A stretch of DNA of 51,137 nucleotides from Hyphomicrobiaceae bacterium (GCA_024281145.1 JAMXLN010000370.1:1-51137); one strand, 5' to 3'; positions 34,566 to 43,144 are shown, numbered from the stretch's first letter. A program made the numbers and translations. Notes: generated from the sequence alone by a model not told the origin.

Positions 34566-36617
34566 CTATTCGGCCGCGGCCTTGTGCGCAGACAGCACGT
34601 TGTCCGCCAGTCGCCCCGTCAGCTCGGCCAGGTGATGGAACTTGGACGAGAAGGTGCCTACGCCAGCGGTCGCTGAGCGCAGCTCCACGATCAAGTCGGC
34701 CATCTCCGACTCTGGGATCTGCGCGCGCACCACATCCCAGCCGGGCCACCCCTCGCGTGCGTCGAAGCCCAGGATCTGCCCGCGACGCTGGGGAATGATG
34801 CCGTTAATGCGGGCGGTGGCGTCGGTGGGAATGGCGATCTCCACTTCCATGATGGGCTCAAGCAATACAGGATTGCACTTGGGCATGCCCTCGGCCATGG
34901 CGATGCGGCCGGCCTGCCGGAACGCCATGTCGGAGGAATCCACCGAATGGTAGGAGCCATCGGTGAGCGTCACCGAGACATCGACCACCGGAAAACCGCC
35001 CAGTGGCCCGCGTTGCAGGTAGTCCGCCACGCCGATCTCGACCGAAGGAATAAACTGGCGCGGCACCACCCCGCCCGTGATCGTCTCGGCAAATTGGAAG
35101 CCAGTGCCGCGCACCAAGGGTTTGATCTCGAGCACCACATCACCAAACTGACCGTGCCCACCCGACTGCTTCTTGTGCCGACCTCGGATCTCGATACCCT
35201 TGCGGATGGTTTCCTTGTAAGGCAACTGGCGCGGCTTGGACACGGCGTCCACCCCATACTTGCGCTTGAGGCGTTCGAGCGCCACGCGCAGGTGCATCTC
35301 GCCCTGGCCCCATAACACCATCTGGTGCGTGTCCTTGGCATGCTGGAGCCGGAGCGAGGGATCCTCCTCCATCAGGCGCCCCAGTGCGCCCGTGAGCTTC
35401 ACCTCGTCCTTGCGGTCCTTCACACCGATCGCCATGCCGAACACCGGCTCCGGTGCATCCGGCACCTTCACTTGCGTGCCGCCGGCCCTCTCGGTCGACA
35501 GCGTTTCGCCCGAGTAGATCTTCTCAAGCCGTCCGAGCGCCACTGTCTCTCCGGCCCTGGCGGCGGCCCGCTTCTTGGCCTCCTGGCCCAGCATCCCGAA
35601 TGCCGCCGCAGCGCGCTCCTCGGACCTGGCGCCCTGCACAACCGTGCCTTCGCCAAATTCGCCCGACAGCACGCGTACCAGCGAGAGCTTGCCGCCATGC
35701 GGGGTATACATGGTCTTGAGCACGAGCCCAGCGGATTTGGCGTTCTCAAGCTTCAACCGCTTCGCGGTGCGGTCCACAAACGGCGCTTCGTGGCGCAGGG
35801 CCTTGAGCAGCCGCAGAATACCGTTGCCGTTCTCGGCCGAACCAAGCAACACCGGAACAATTAGACCCTCCTGCAAGTCCTTGATGAGGTCGGCGAACAC
35901 CTTGTCGCGGGGCGGTTGCGCATCCGACAGCAGCTGCTCCATCAATTCGTCATCGTAGTCGGCGAGCTGCTCGAGCATCTTGAAGCGCGCTTCGCTCTCG
36001 CGCTCCTTGATGGACGTCGGCATCTCAATTACCTCCGACTGGGCATGCGCGCGATAGACAAAGGCGCGCTCAAGCGCGAGGTCGACGAAGCCCGAGGCCG
36101 CGCCGTTCTCCCAGATCGGTATCTGACGCAGCACCAGCGGCCGCGAACTGGCTGGCTGCAGGATCGGGAGGATGTCACGCACACCAGTGTCGAAACTGTC
36201 GATCTTGTTCAGGAACAGAAATCGGGGAATGCCGCGGTCTTCGAGCTGCTTCAGGATCAGCTGCAGCGCCGGAACGCGCTTGGGATCGGGCTCGCAGACC
36301 ACGACAGCGGCATCGCAGCCGGTGAGCGCAAGCGCACCCTCGTGCTGAAATTCTATGGAACCGGGGGCGTCAATGAAGGTGAAGTTATCGCCGAGGAAGC
36401 TGACGTCGGCAACGTTGAGCTCGACGCTCATGCCATGGTCGCGAGCTTCTTGGCTGGCGTCACCCGCCGTGTTCCGATCAGCGACCCGACCTTGGCGTGT
36501 CACAACGCCGGTGCGTGCCAGGATTGCTTCCAGAAGTGTCGTCTTGCCCGAGAGATAAGGCCCAACGAGTGCGATGCAGCGGGAGCTGCGGCCGCCTGGG
36601 CCGGCGGATTGCCCCAT
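34566..36617 (-). CDS. elongation factor G-like GTPase (second-type EF-G)
   Basis: The 683-residue product has a GTPase domain with G1 GPYLSGKTTLLEA, G3 DAPGSIEF and G4 NKID, then EF-G domains II to V (VLSGEFGEGTVVQG; GEMHLRVALERLKRKYGVD; FQFAETITGGVVPRQFIPSVEIGV). The G1 and G3 sequences differ from canonical EF-G (AHIDAGKTT, DTPGH), and domain I is shortened. This fits the EF-G paralogue group found beside a normal fusA in many bacteria, whose role in translocation or ribosome recycling is unsettled. AAGGAGG lies 6 bases before the ATG, so it is probably well translated. It is a single gene. Confidence 0.88.
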   Translation of the reverse strand: MGQSAGPGGRSSRCIALVGPYLSGKTTLLEAILARTGVVTRQGRVADRNTAGDASQEARDHGMSVELNVADVSFLGDNFTFIDAPGSIEFQHEGALALTGCDAAVVVCEPDPKRVPALQLILKQLEDRGIPRFLFLNKIDSFDTGVRDILPILQPASSRPLVLRQIPIWENGAASGFVDLALERAFVYRAHAQSEVIEMPTSIKERESEARFKMLEQLADYDDELMEQLLSDAQPPRDKVFADLIKDLQEGLIVPVLLGSAENGNGILRLLKALRHEAPFVDRTAKRLKLENAKSAGLVLKTMYTPHGGKLSLVRVLSGEFGEGTVVQGARSEERAAAAFGMLGQEAKKRAAARAGETVALGRLEKIYSGETLSTERAGGTQVKVPDAPEPVFGMAIGVKDRKDEVKLTGALGRLMEEDPSLRLQHAKDTHQMVLWGQGEMHLRVALERLKRKYGVDAVSKPRQLPYKETIRKGIEIRGRHKKQSGGHGQFGDVVLEIKPLVRGTGFQFAETITGGVVPRQFIPSVEIGVADYLQRGPLGGFPVVDVSVTLTDGSYHSVDSSDMAFRQAGRIAMAEGMPKCNPVLLEPIMEVEIAIPTDATARINGIIPQRRGQILGFDAREGWPGWDVVRAQIPESEMADLIVELRSATAGVGTFSSKFHHLAELTGRLADNVLSAHKAAAE

Positions 36618-36766
36618 GGAGTCCTCCTTGAGATTGGCTCAGGCAACGGAACGCGACCCGCGCGCGCCCGCGCGCCTGAGCATCCGGGGCGCGTGACAGT
36701 ATCGTGAACCTGCCTCGACGCGAGCGCAAGCGCTAACGGCCTTGTGCCGGGCGGCAGCCATGAGGC

Positions 36767-36780
36767 CTCAAGCTTGAGGG
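36767..36780. repeat. perfect 14-bp palindrome
   Basis: CCTCAAGCTTGAGG, reading the same on both strands, about 150 bases upstream of the EF-G-like gene start. Its place suits an operator; no regulator is assigned. Confidence 0.5.
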
Positions 36781-37091
36781 ATGAGGAATCAGGAACTTGG
36801 CCTGAGGTACCAAGGCGTGCGAGCTTAGGCATAAGGTAGGGATAGGCAGCGCCTGGCATGGGAGTTTGGTGAGCCTCTCCATTCAGCACCGGCACACAAG
36901 ACCGCTGCTCAACCGCAACTCTCTCTTTCCGCCCAAATCCCTTTCGCCCAAGTCCCATGGCAACTCACGCAACAAACGCGGGGACCAGAACCCAAGAGCA
37001 CAGCGGCGCGCCTGGTCATAGGAGTCTCGCAGCGCAACATGAGTGCGCTTGCGCAGCAGCCCGTGCGCGAATGAGCTGATCACGCAATGTT

Positions 37092-37103
37092 GCAAAATTT
37101 TGC
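37092..37103. promoter_or_regulatory. palindrome abutting a TTGACG hexamer
   Basis: GCAAAATTTTGC is directly followed by TTGACG (37104-37109), a good -35 match on the plus strand. No -10 sits at 17 bases; TTTATA is about 25 bases away, so the promoter reading is uncertain. The AT-rich palindrome stands out in GC-rich DNA. The small ORF at 37276 lies downstream. Confidence 0.35.
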
Positions 37104-37275
37104 TTGACGGGCTGCACGAGCACGCGGCTTACTCTTTATAAGGCGTGATGCCGGCACGGCAGCGACGGTTGGTGGGACGGCGCACAGACGGCGAACGCTG
37201 CGCCCACAAAGGCAAGGTTGTCGAGCCCGGCTGTGAGTGAAGGAACGCCTAGCCGGGCTTGCGAGCTCTTGTACG

Positions 37276-37512
37276 ATGGGTATCGAGACCTTGAACACCG
37301 CCGTGCACGCCGCCGGCTTCGCCATGGCGACGTCGGACGAGCCTGCGGACGACCCCAGACCTGACAAGTTGTTGCAGAGCGAGGCGTGGCGTCCGGGCGA
37401 GGCCGCTCTGCTCAGTCCGGATGATGCGGCGGCGTCAAAAGCTTCCCCTCCCAGCATCGCCGAGCGGCTCAAAGGTGTCCTCGGTTTGCTGGGTCGTGGC
37501 GCACCAGCGTGA
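37276..37512 (+). CDS. possible small protein
   Basis: A 78-residue ORF from ATG 37276 (start MGIETLNTAVHAAGFAM) with GC-rich third positions, an acidic middle and an amphipathic end (PSIAERLKGVLGLLGRG). It has no family likeness and no clear ribosome site. An opposing ORF (37080..37472) overlaps it but looks less protein-like. Confidence 0.35.
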   Translation: MGIETLNTAVHAAGFAMATSDEPADDPRPDKLLQSEAWRPGEAALLSPDDAAASKASPPSIAERLKGVLGLLGRGAPA

Positions 37513-37711
37513 CGCGTGGGCTGATCCGATCAGCAGCACGACGCCCGTGCGTCCCACGATGCAAAGTTGGCATGCTGAGGAGTGGACCGCCACGCAGGTC
37601 CTAAGTGCTCGGCAGAATCTCTCCTGACAGCTCGATGATCGCACGTTGAGCGATCGGGTGCGAGCAGACGCGCGGCCGCCGTCGTGAGCCACCGGCCACC
37701 CCGGCGGGTGC

Positions 37712-38200
37712 TCATGAACCCTCTCCCAGGTCGCGCTCGAACAAGAGGACGCGTGGTCCAGTTGTCGTCTCGCCAATGTGCCGGAAGCCCAGCGCGCGAT
37801 AGAGGGCCTGGGCGGCCGTCATGCCGGGCAGCGTGTCAAGACAAATGCGCCGGTAGCCAAGCCGGCAAGCCTCGGCCATGACCGCCCGCGCCAGCGCGCC
37901 TCCGAGCCCGCTGCCCCGTTCCCCCGGGCGCACGTAGAGACGCTTCATCTCACAAACATCGGGCCTTCCCGGCACAGGCCGCAGGGCGACGCAGCCGAGG
38001 AACTCCTCGCCGCCAGCTCGGCGCGCCAGCAACATGGTACCCCTTGGCGGCGCGTAGTTGCCGGGCAAGCTGGCAACTTCCGCATCAAAGCCCTGGAAGC
38101 ATAGCGAAACTCCAGTGTCAGCCTGGTATTCGCGCAGCAGGTCCACGATCCGTTGCCGGTCGCGTTCGCTGAAGCCGTACTCGAGCACAACCTTTGACAT
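37712..38200 (-). CDS. GNAT-family N-acetyltransferase
   Basis: From ATG 38200 the product is 162 residues. It has the GNAT beta-sheet and acetyl-CoA loop: GCVALRPV, CEMKRLYVRPGERGSGLGGALARAVMAEA (R/Q-x-x-G-x-G/A-type P-loop) and YRRICLDTLPGMTAAQALYRALGF. The substrate is unknown. The track start at 38284 adds 28 residues unlike the family. Confidence 0.87.
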   Translation of the reverse strand: MSKVVLEYGFSERDRQRIVDLLREYQADTGVSLCFQGFDAEVASLPGNYAPPRGTMLLARRAGGEEFLGCVALRPVPGRPDVCEMKRLYVRPGERGSGLGGALARAVMAEACRLGYRRICLDTLPGMTAAQALYRALGFRHIGETTTGPRVLLFERDLGEGS

Positions 38201-38385
38201 GCCAATCACAGCAGCATCAGCGCGCAGGCCGCGGCGACAAGTAAGGCCAATGCGATCCGCCGATACCGACGGCACTGCAGGCACTCCCCAGCCAGCTGCA
38301 ATCTCCCCAGCTTGGTCATCAGTTGACCTTGAGCGCGAAAGATCGCTCTGGCAAGATCGTCAGGTTCGGTGTCGGGGGTTGCGAC

Positions 38386-38694
38386 ATGAATGTCATTCCA
38401 TTCCCGCGGGAACGGTCCCAGCGCGCGTTGACGGGCGCTGTCGAGCCGCCGGTGGCCCTGGGCCGGCCGATAGCGGACGCGAGGGCATCATCGCGCGAGG
38501 ACGAACTCGAGGAGTTCGAAGACCGCCGGCGCGTGCAGCAAAACCTCGCCGCCTGTCTGCTGGTCGTCGTCCTCGTCGTCACTGGGGCCTGGATCGTTGA
38601 GCGCCTCAAGATCTATTCGCGCACGCTTGCTTGCCTCGAATCCGGTCACCGTCATTGTATTGTCCTCGACCCGCGGCATCTTCCATCGCGCTGA
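38386..38694 (+). CDS. small single-pass membrane protein
   Basis: From ATG 38386 the 102-residue product begins MNVIPFPRERSQRAL, has an acidic stretch, one membrane helix (LAACLLVVVLVVTGAWIVERL) and a short tail with two cysteines (RTLACLESGHRHC). Small rhizobial membrane proteins with an 'IPFPR' start and a 'C..SGR.NC' end after one helix are familiar, but unnamed. GGGGG lies about 7 bases before the ATG. Confidence 0.7.
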   Translation: MNVIPFPRERSQRALTGAVEPPVALGRPIADARASSREDELEEFEDRRRVQQNLAACLLVVVLVVTGAWIVERLKIYSRTLACLESGHRHCIVLDPRHLPSR

Positions 38695-38776
38695 AACAAG
38701 AGCGCGCCGCGCCAGGCGAGCGCGCCGTCGTGCGCGAAGGCGCCGGGGTTTCGAAGCGGCAGTCAAACCAGCGGTT

Positions 38777-39568
38777 CTAGCGCTGCTCCAGCTGCGCATA
38801 AACCGCGCTCGCCAGTCCCATCAGCTCATCGCGGCCAAGCCGACCTGCGATCGCGTAGGCGAGCGGGCGGTCGACCCAGTAGAAGGCGCCAAAGCCGTCG
38901 CGCTCAGCGAATTGGAAGGCAGTGTTGTTGAGCCCCGTCTCCTTGCGCAGGTAGAGCGTGAGCCGCCGGCCGGCGCCGTCCTCGTACATGAATTGGGCTG
39001 CGGGAAGGCCGCGGTCCGGTAGGAGGCGGCCGCCCACCAGTTTCCAGCCCAGCGCCGACAGTGTTGGCGCCCGCACATTGGCGCCGAGGCGCTTGGTCAG
39101 CCACTGCACAAGATGGGTTTCCTCGGCCGCCCCCACCTCCACGGGATGGCGCACCTCCGGCACATAAACGCTGTGCGCACCGATGGCGGTAGCAACGAAT
39201 GCACTCTCCGGCCTGCGGGTCTCCACCGTCAGACCCCGGATGACGTAGCCCGCGGCGGCAGCCAATGCAGCGATCAACACCGCGACGAGCACTTCAATCC
39301 ATCGCCGTGTGGAATGGGAACGCTGACCGGCGACGCGCTCGGGCATGCCCGCCAAGACCTGCTTCATGCGCTCGGGCACAGGCGCGTCGAGCCGGCTCGC
39401 ATAGCGCTGCACGATCGCCTCGTTCAGATCGCGAAAGTCGCGCAGCAGGGCTAGCTCGACCGGACTAGCGGCCAGCAGTGCTTCCATCTCCGCCTGTTCC
39501 TCAGCGGCCAACTCACCGTCGAGGTAGGCATGCAGTTCGGCCTCGCCGATGTGGCGCTCGGGTGTCAT
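38777..39568 (-). CDS. membrane anti-sigma factor
   Basis: The 263-residue product begins with a short helical anti-sigma domain (IGEAELHAYLDGELAAEEQ), lacks the cysteines of zinc-binding anti-sigma domains, and then has one membrane helix (WIEVLVAVLIAALAAAAGYV) and a periplasmic domain (SALGWKLVGGRLLPDRGLPA, GFGAFYWVDRPLAYAIAG). This is a common design for alphaproteobacterial partners of ECF sigma factors. Its ATG overlaps the sigma stop (ATGA), so both are made together. It should hold the sigma factor at the membrane until a signal arrives. Confidence 0.88.
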   Translation of the reverse strand: MTPERHIGEAELHAYLDGELAAEEQAEMEALLAASPVELALLRDFRDLNEAIVQRYASRLDAPVPERMKQVLAGMPERVAGQRSHSTRRWIEVLVAVLIAALAAAAGYVIRGLTVETRRPESAFVATAIGAHSVYVPEVRHPVEVGAAEETHLVQWLTKRLGANVRAPTLSALGWKLVGGRLLPDRGLPAAQFMYEDGAGRRLTLYLRKETGLNNTAFQFAERDGFGAFYWVDRPLAYAIAGRLGRDELMGLASAVYAQLEQR

Positions 39569-40095
39569 TTCACCCTCCGCAGCGAAGCCTGGCCGCTCTT
39601 GCCACCACCCTCAAAGCCGCCTTCATAGCCAAGCAGCGTACGCAAGCGCCCTCGCCCGCGAGCTAAGCGCGACATCACTGTGCCGATGGGAATGGCGAGC
39701 ACCTCGGCCGCCTCGGCATAACTCAAGCCCTCAAGCCCAACCAACAGGACGACCTCGCGTTGTTCGCTCGCCAGCATTTGCAGCGCCCGGTCGAGATCGC
39801 GGCCGCTTGCTCCGTCGGCGGCCGGTGCCGACTGGTCGGCGCCGACGCTGTCAAGACCCACATGCGGCGGTCGGCGCGACTTACGCCTCAGCCCATCAAC
39901 ATGCAGGTTGTGCAGAATCGAAAACAGCCATTTGCGAGGGCTGTCGCCGTCGCGCCATTGCGCCAGCCGGGCCAGCGCCCGCTCCAGCGTATCCTGGATC
40001 AAATCGTCGGCCTCGCCATCATCTCCCGTAAGCGCACGCGCGTAGCGGCGAAGCCTCGGGATTTCGGCTGCAACGGCATCTCCGCGAGATGACAA
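39565..40095 (-). CDS. ECF RNA polymerase sigma factor
   Basis: The sigma-2 region (IPRLRRYARALTGDDGEADDLIQDTLERAL, RKWLFSILHNLHVDGLRR) and sigma-4 region (LASEQREVVLLVGLEGLSYAEAAEVLAIPIGTVMSRLARGRGRL) are clear. Length is 176 residues from TTG 40095, which has GGAAAGG about 8 bases upstream and gives the normal short N-terminus. The track start at ATG 40182 would add 29 unlikely residues. It forms an operon with the overlapping anti-sigma gene and diverges from a cytochrome c' gene. The intergenic region holds GGAATA words on both strands, possible ECF -35 elements, unproven. Confidence 0.9.
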   Translation of the reverse strand: MSSRGDAVAAEIPRLRRYARALTGDDGEADDLIQDTLERALARLAQWRDGDSPRKWLFSILHNLHVDGLRRKSRRPPHVGLDSVGADQSAPAADGASGRDLDRALQMLASEQREVVLLVGLEGLSYAEAAEVLAIPIGTVMSRLARGRGRLRTLLGYEGGFEGGGKSGQASLRRVK

Positions 40096-40359
40096 TGAGA
40101 AGCCTTTCCGCTGAGGACAGACCAAACGATCTGGAGACGACGCAGGGACGCAGTTTATTCCAGCGCGCCCAGGAAGACACACCTATCAGGGACTTTCAAA
40201 ATAAAGTGCACGTCGGAATATTTACAGCCCGGGGTCGCCTAGTATCTTTGCGAAGCGCGGTTTTGAACGCCGCATGATCGGGTGGGCACAGGCGGAGAGC
40301 TCCTTGACGAGCAACCGTCGGCGTGCACCGAAAGCAGATGCTTGACGAGGAGGAAACCC

Positions 40360-40794
40360 ATGCTTCGTGTCGTGGCGGCCATGGCGGCTCTTGCCATCGG
40401 TGCGACGGTCGTTCTGGCTCAGAACGCCGCTGTCATCGAGCAGCGCAAGCAGGCCATGAAGGCGTTTGGAGGGGCGGCCAAGGGACCTGGCGCCATGAGC
40501 AAGGGCGATGCACCCTTTGAGCTGCCCAAAGTCCAAGCCTCGCTCAAGACCATCCAGGAGACGGCCGTCAAGGCGAAAGGCCTATTCCCTGACGATTCCA
40601 AGGTAGGAGAGACCGACGCGTTGCCCGCGGCTTTCGAGAAGAAGGCCGACCTGCTCGCGCGTTTGGACAGTCTTGCTGCGGCCGCGAAGTCCGCAGAAGG
40701 TGCCATCAAGGACGAGGCCACCTTCAAGGCCGAGTGGCCCAAGGTCGTCTCTCAGTGTGGCGGTTGTCACAAGGAATATCGCAAGCCCAAATGA
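40360..40794 (+). CDS. cytochrome c' (class II c-type cytochrome)
   Basis: The 144-residue precursor has a signal peptide (MLRVVAAMAALAIGATVVLA), a four-helix-bundle pattern beginning VIEQRKQAMK and a single C-terminal haem site CGGCHKEYRK (C133, C136, H137). This is typical of class II cytochromes c, periplasmic proteins that bind nitric oxide or carry electrons. GAGGAGG lies 7 bases before the ATG, marking a strong start. It is divergent from the ECF sigma gene. Confidence 0.93.
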   Translation: MLRVVAAMAALAIGATVVLAQNAAVIEQRKQAMKAFGGAAKGPGAMSKGDAPFELPKVQASLKTIQETAVKAKGLFPDDSKVGETDALPAAFEKKADLLARLDSLAAAAKSAEGAIKDEATFKAEWPKVVSQCGGCHKEYRKPK

Positions 40795-40984
40795 GCCAAC
40801 GGGCCGCCAGAGCAGGGTCAGGCGGCACTCCACAAGCGATTGGCGGGCCCGCAACGGTAGCAACGGGTGCGCGGAGATATCTCAACGCGCCTCTCGCACT
40901 GTTTTGCTGGCCCGCATTCGTGCGCCAGGGCTGAAGCTGACGGCGTCGCGCACCGGTGGCAGCACTGGCTGCAAAGCTAGCGGG

Positions 40985-42073
40985 ATGCGGCTTGCCAAAA
41001 TCTGCGGCTTGCCTACCCTGCGTTGTGTGCTCCCTCAACCGCACATCCTCGCCTACGCGGGCATCGCGCCGAGCCTGGCCAGTCCGCTGCTTCACGCCGG
41101 AGCCGGAGCCGCGTTGCTCGGCCGCATCACGCTCGGGCGCAACGCCTGGATGGGCGCGCTGAGCGTCATCCGCGCCGACGGACATTTCATACGTGTCGGC
41201 GACGAATTCCGGCTGGGCACCCGCGCGACGCTCCACATCAACCACGAGATCTACCCCTGCGTTGTGGGAGACCGCGTCGCCGTCGGCGCCAATGCTTGCG
41301 TGCACGCCTGTACCGTTGGCAGCGACGTCGTGATCGGCGACGGCGCCGTGATCCTCGACGGCGCGGTCCTCGAGGACAACGTGGTCCTGGATCCCGGCGC
41401 CACGGTGTTTCCCAACAAGCGGGTACCGGGCGGCTCGCGCTACGCGGGCAGTCCGGCAAAGCCGGTCGCGCGTCTCGAGAGCGACGAGGTGGCCGCCCGA
41501 CGGAGGGCCATAATCGGCGCGCCCAGCACCGGCGACGAAGCCCTCTGGTTGCGACAGGTGCCGGCCGACGCCTCCAATATTCATCCCAGCGTCTTCATCG
41601 CCGCCACCGCGTCCGTGCGCGGTCGACTCCTTGCCGCCGAGGACGCCAGCATCTGGTACAGCAATGATTTCGATGCCAACAGCGCCACCATCTCGATCGG
41701 CGCGCGCACCAACATCCAGGACAACACGACGATCCGCTGCGCCACGCAACAGGGGGTCAGCATCGGCCACTCCTGTACCGTCGGCCACAACGTGACGATC
41801 CACGACTGTGTCATTGGTAATGAGACGCTGATCGGCATCGGTAGCTGGGTGGCGCCCGGCACCCGGGTCGGCAACCGCGTGTTGCTGGCAGCCGGGGCAC
41901 GCACCACGCCCGGTCAGGTGCTTGAGGACGGGTGGATGTATGCCGGGCGCCCCGCGCGCAAATTTGCCCTGCTCGACGATGCCAAGCTCGCCCTCACCGA
42001 GCTCATCGTTTCACAGTATTGCCAATACGCCCGCGACTTCACGGCGCTCGAGCGGGACGCGCTGGGTGCATAG
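40985..42073 (+). CDS. tandem gamma-carbonic-anhydrase-like protein (two left-handed beta-helix domains)
   Basis: The 362-residue product holds two full gamma-CA/YrdA-like hexapeptide domains: residues about 22-165 (from AYAGIAPSL to GSPAKPVARL) and about 198-331 (from NIHPSVFIA to GRPARKFALL). Ordinary family members are about 170-200 residues with one domain. In the family the metal is held by three histidines: one in 'LHVTH' and two in 'VGHxxxLHGC'. Domain 1 has LHINH (H84) and VHAC (H107) but VGANAC in place of VGH. Domain 2 has VGHNVTIHDC (H268, H273) but IRCAT in place of LH. Start ATG 40985 is chosen because the protein-like composition begins there. Carbonic anhydrase or acyl-related activity is possible; unproven. 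Confidence 0.85.
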   Translation: MRLAKICGLPTLRCVLPQPHILAYAGIAPSLASPLLHAGAGAALLGRITLGRNAWMGALSVIRADGHFIRVGDEFRLGTRATLHINHEIYPCVVGDRVAVGANACVHACTVGSDVVIGDGAVILDGAVLEDNVVLDPGATVFPNKRVPGGSRYAGSPAKPVARLESDEVAARRRAIIGAPSTGDEALWLRQVPADASNIHPSVFIAATASVRGRLLAAEDASIWYSNDFDANSATISIGARTNIQDNTTIRCATQQGVSIGHSCTVGHNVTIHDCVIGNETLIGIGSWVAPGTRVGNRVLLAAGARTTPGQVLEDGWMYAGRPARKFALLDDAKLALTELIVSQYCQYARDFTALERDALGA

Positions 42074-42116
42074 CGGCCGCTAGCTCGCGGGGCCGGCCGC
42101 TTGGCCACCTTCGTGC

Positions 42117-43022
42117 TCACACTTCAAGCACCGCTCGGAATTCGCTTGGCGTCATTCCCATTTCGCGTCCGAAAACAGCGGTGAAGCGGCCATGGGAGAG
42201 GCCGACGGCTTTGGCGATCTGCCCGATCGACAAGGTGGCGTCGTGCAACAACGACCGCGCATGCAACAGTCGACATTGGGTCAGGAACTGGTGCGGGCTG
42301 CGGCCCGTGGTGTCTTTGAAGGATTTGGCAAAGTGGAAGAGGCTCATGCCGGCAGCCGCGGCGATGTCCTTGAGCGACATATCAGCATTCAGGTTGGCAA
42401 CGATGAACTCCTGCGCACGTTTCAGTTTGCCCGGGGCCATTGCGGAGATGCGCTCGCTCGGCCGCGGTTGTTCGACGTTGGAATGCGCAACAATGAGATG
42501 CGACGCCAAGTCATGGGCGATCTCCTCGGTGAGCAGGCGACTGGCGTCGGGCTCGGCAATCGCCTTCAAAAGTCTGTGCGCGATGCGTTCCAGAACGAGG
42601 TCGCGGATAATGAAGCGAGGCACAACGTCGACACACGCGGGATCGCGGTCGGCCGCCGTCTCGACCGCTTGTTCGAACAGCTCGCGGTTGAGGAACACCA
42701 GCGCCACGTCACCAGGCTCGTCAAACACCCATCGGGTGGCCGCGTCGGGGGGCAGGATCGAAAGGTGTCCGGCGGCGCCGCGGCCGCTCACCCTCCGCCC
42801 ATGGATGGTGCGCTCCAGGCGCATCTCCTGGCCATAGTTGACCCCAAAGGTCGGCGCGCCGAGCGGCGGAAGGGAAATATCCAGCTTGCCCATCCGGAAA
42901 CGGGATGCGGCCACGCAGCTCCATTGACTTGACGGGCTGACGAGCGTCACCTGCGCCACAGCAAGCCTGTGGACGAGCTCCAACACTGCGTGTTCGGGGC
43001 GCCCCGCTTCGCTCACCGACAT
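42117..43022 (-). CDS. AraC-family transcriptional regulator
   Basis: The 301-residue product has an N-terminal sensing domain of about 190 residues without a recognised ligand motif, and a C-terminal double helix-turn-helix (MSLKDIAAAAGMSLFHFAKSFKDTTGRSPHQFL, LSIGQIAKAVGLSHGRFTAVFGREMGMTPSEFR). GGGGGG lies before the ATG. It resembles AraC regulators whose second helix-turn-helix lacks the usual 'F.d.s.Fsr.Fkr' variants but keeps the fold. Its upstream region carries an inverted repeat and a candidate divergent RNA, which are possible targets. Confidence 0.92.
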   Translation of the reverse strand: MSVSEAGRPEHAVLELVHRLAVAQVTLVSPSSQWSCVAASRFRMGKLDISLPPLGAPTFGVNYGQEMRLERTIHGRRVSGRGAAGHLSILPPDAATRWVFDEPGDVALVFLNRELFEQAVETAADRDPACVDVVPRFIIRDLVLERIAHRLLKAIAEPDASRLLTEEIAHDLASHLIVAHSNVEQPRPSERISAMAPGKLKRAQEFIVANLNADMSLKDIAAAAGMSLFHFAKSFKDTTGRSPHQFLTQCRLLHARSLLHDATLSIGQIAKAVGLSHGRFTAVFGREMGMTPSEFRAVLEV

Positions 43023-43120
43023 TTACCCCCCAAAAAGCCATGCGCCCAGCTGCAAGACCGAATAACGCGGTGGGCCCCGAGCCAGCGGATGCTCCCGGAA
43101 ATATTCCCAAGATCCAGACA

Positions 43121-43144
43121 GCCAACTGGCTGACGGCAGTTGGC
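43121..43144. promoter_or_regulatory. operator-like inverted repeat upstream of araC
   Basis: GCCAACTG and CAGTTGGC are separated by 8 bases, with an overlapping second palindrome CAGCCAACTGGCTG (43119-43132). It lies about 100 bases upstream of the AraC gene start, a usual place for a regulator's own site. Binding by that protein is inference. Confidence 0.45.

Larger units (their letters stand above)
36618..37275. other. intergenic region with two perfect palindromes
   Basis: About 660 bases without a convincing gene. It contains CCTCAAGCTTGAGG (36767-36780) and GCAAAATTTTGC (37092-37103). The stretch 36760-36860 is built of short recurring words (tgagg, aagg, agg) and looks like decayed simple repeats. 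Confidence 0.45.

Noticed and set aside
40724-41803. 359-residue minus-strand ORF opposite the gamma-CA protein
   Set aside because: Antisense shadow; the plus frame has clear hexapeptide repeats.
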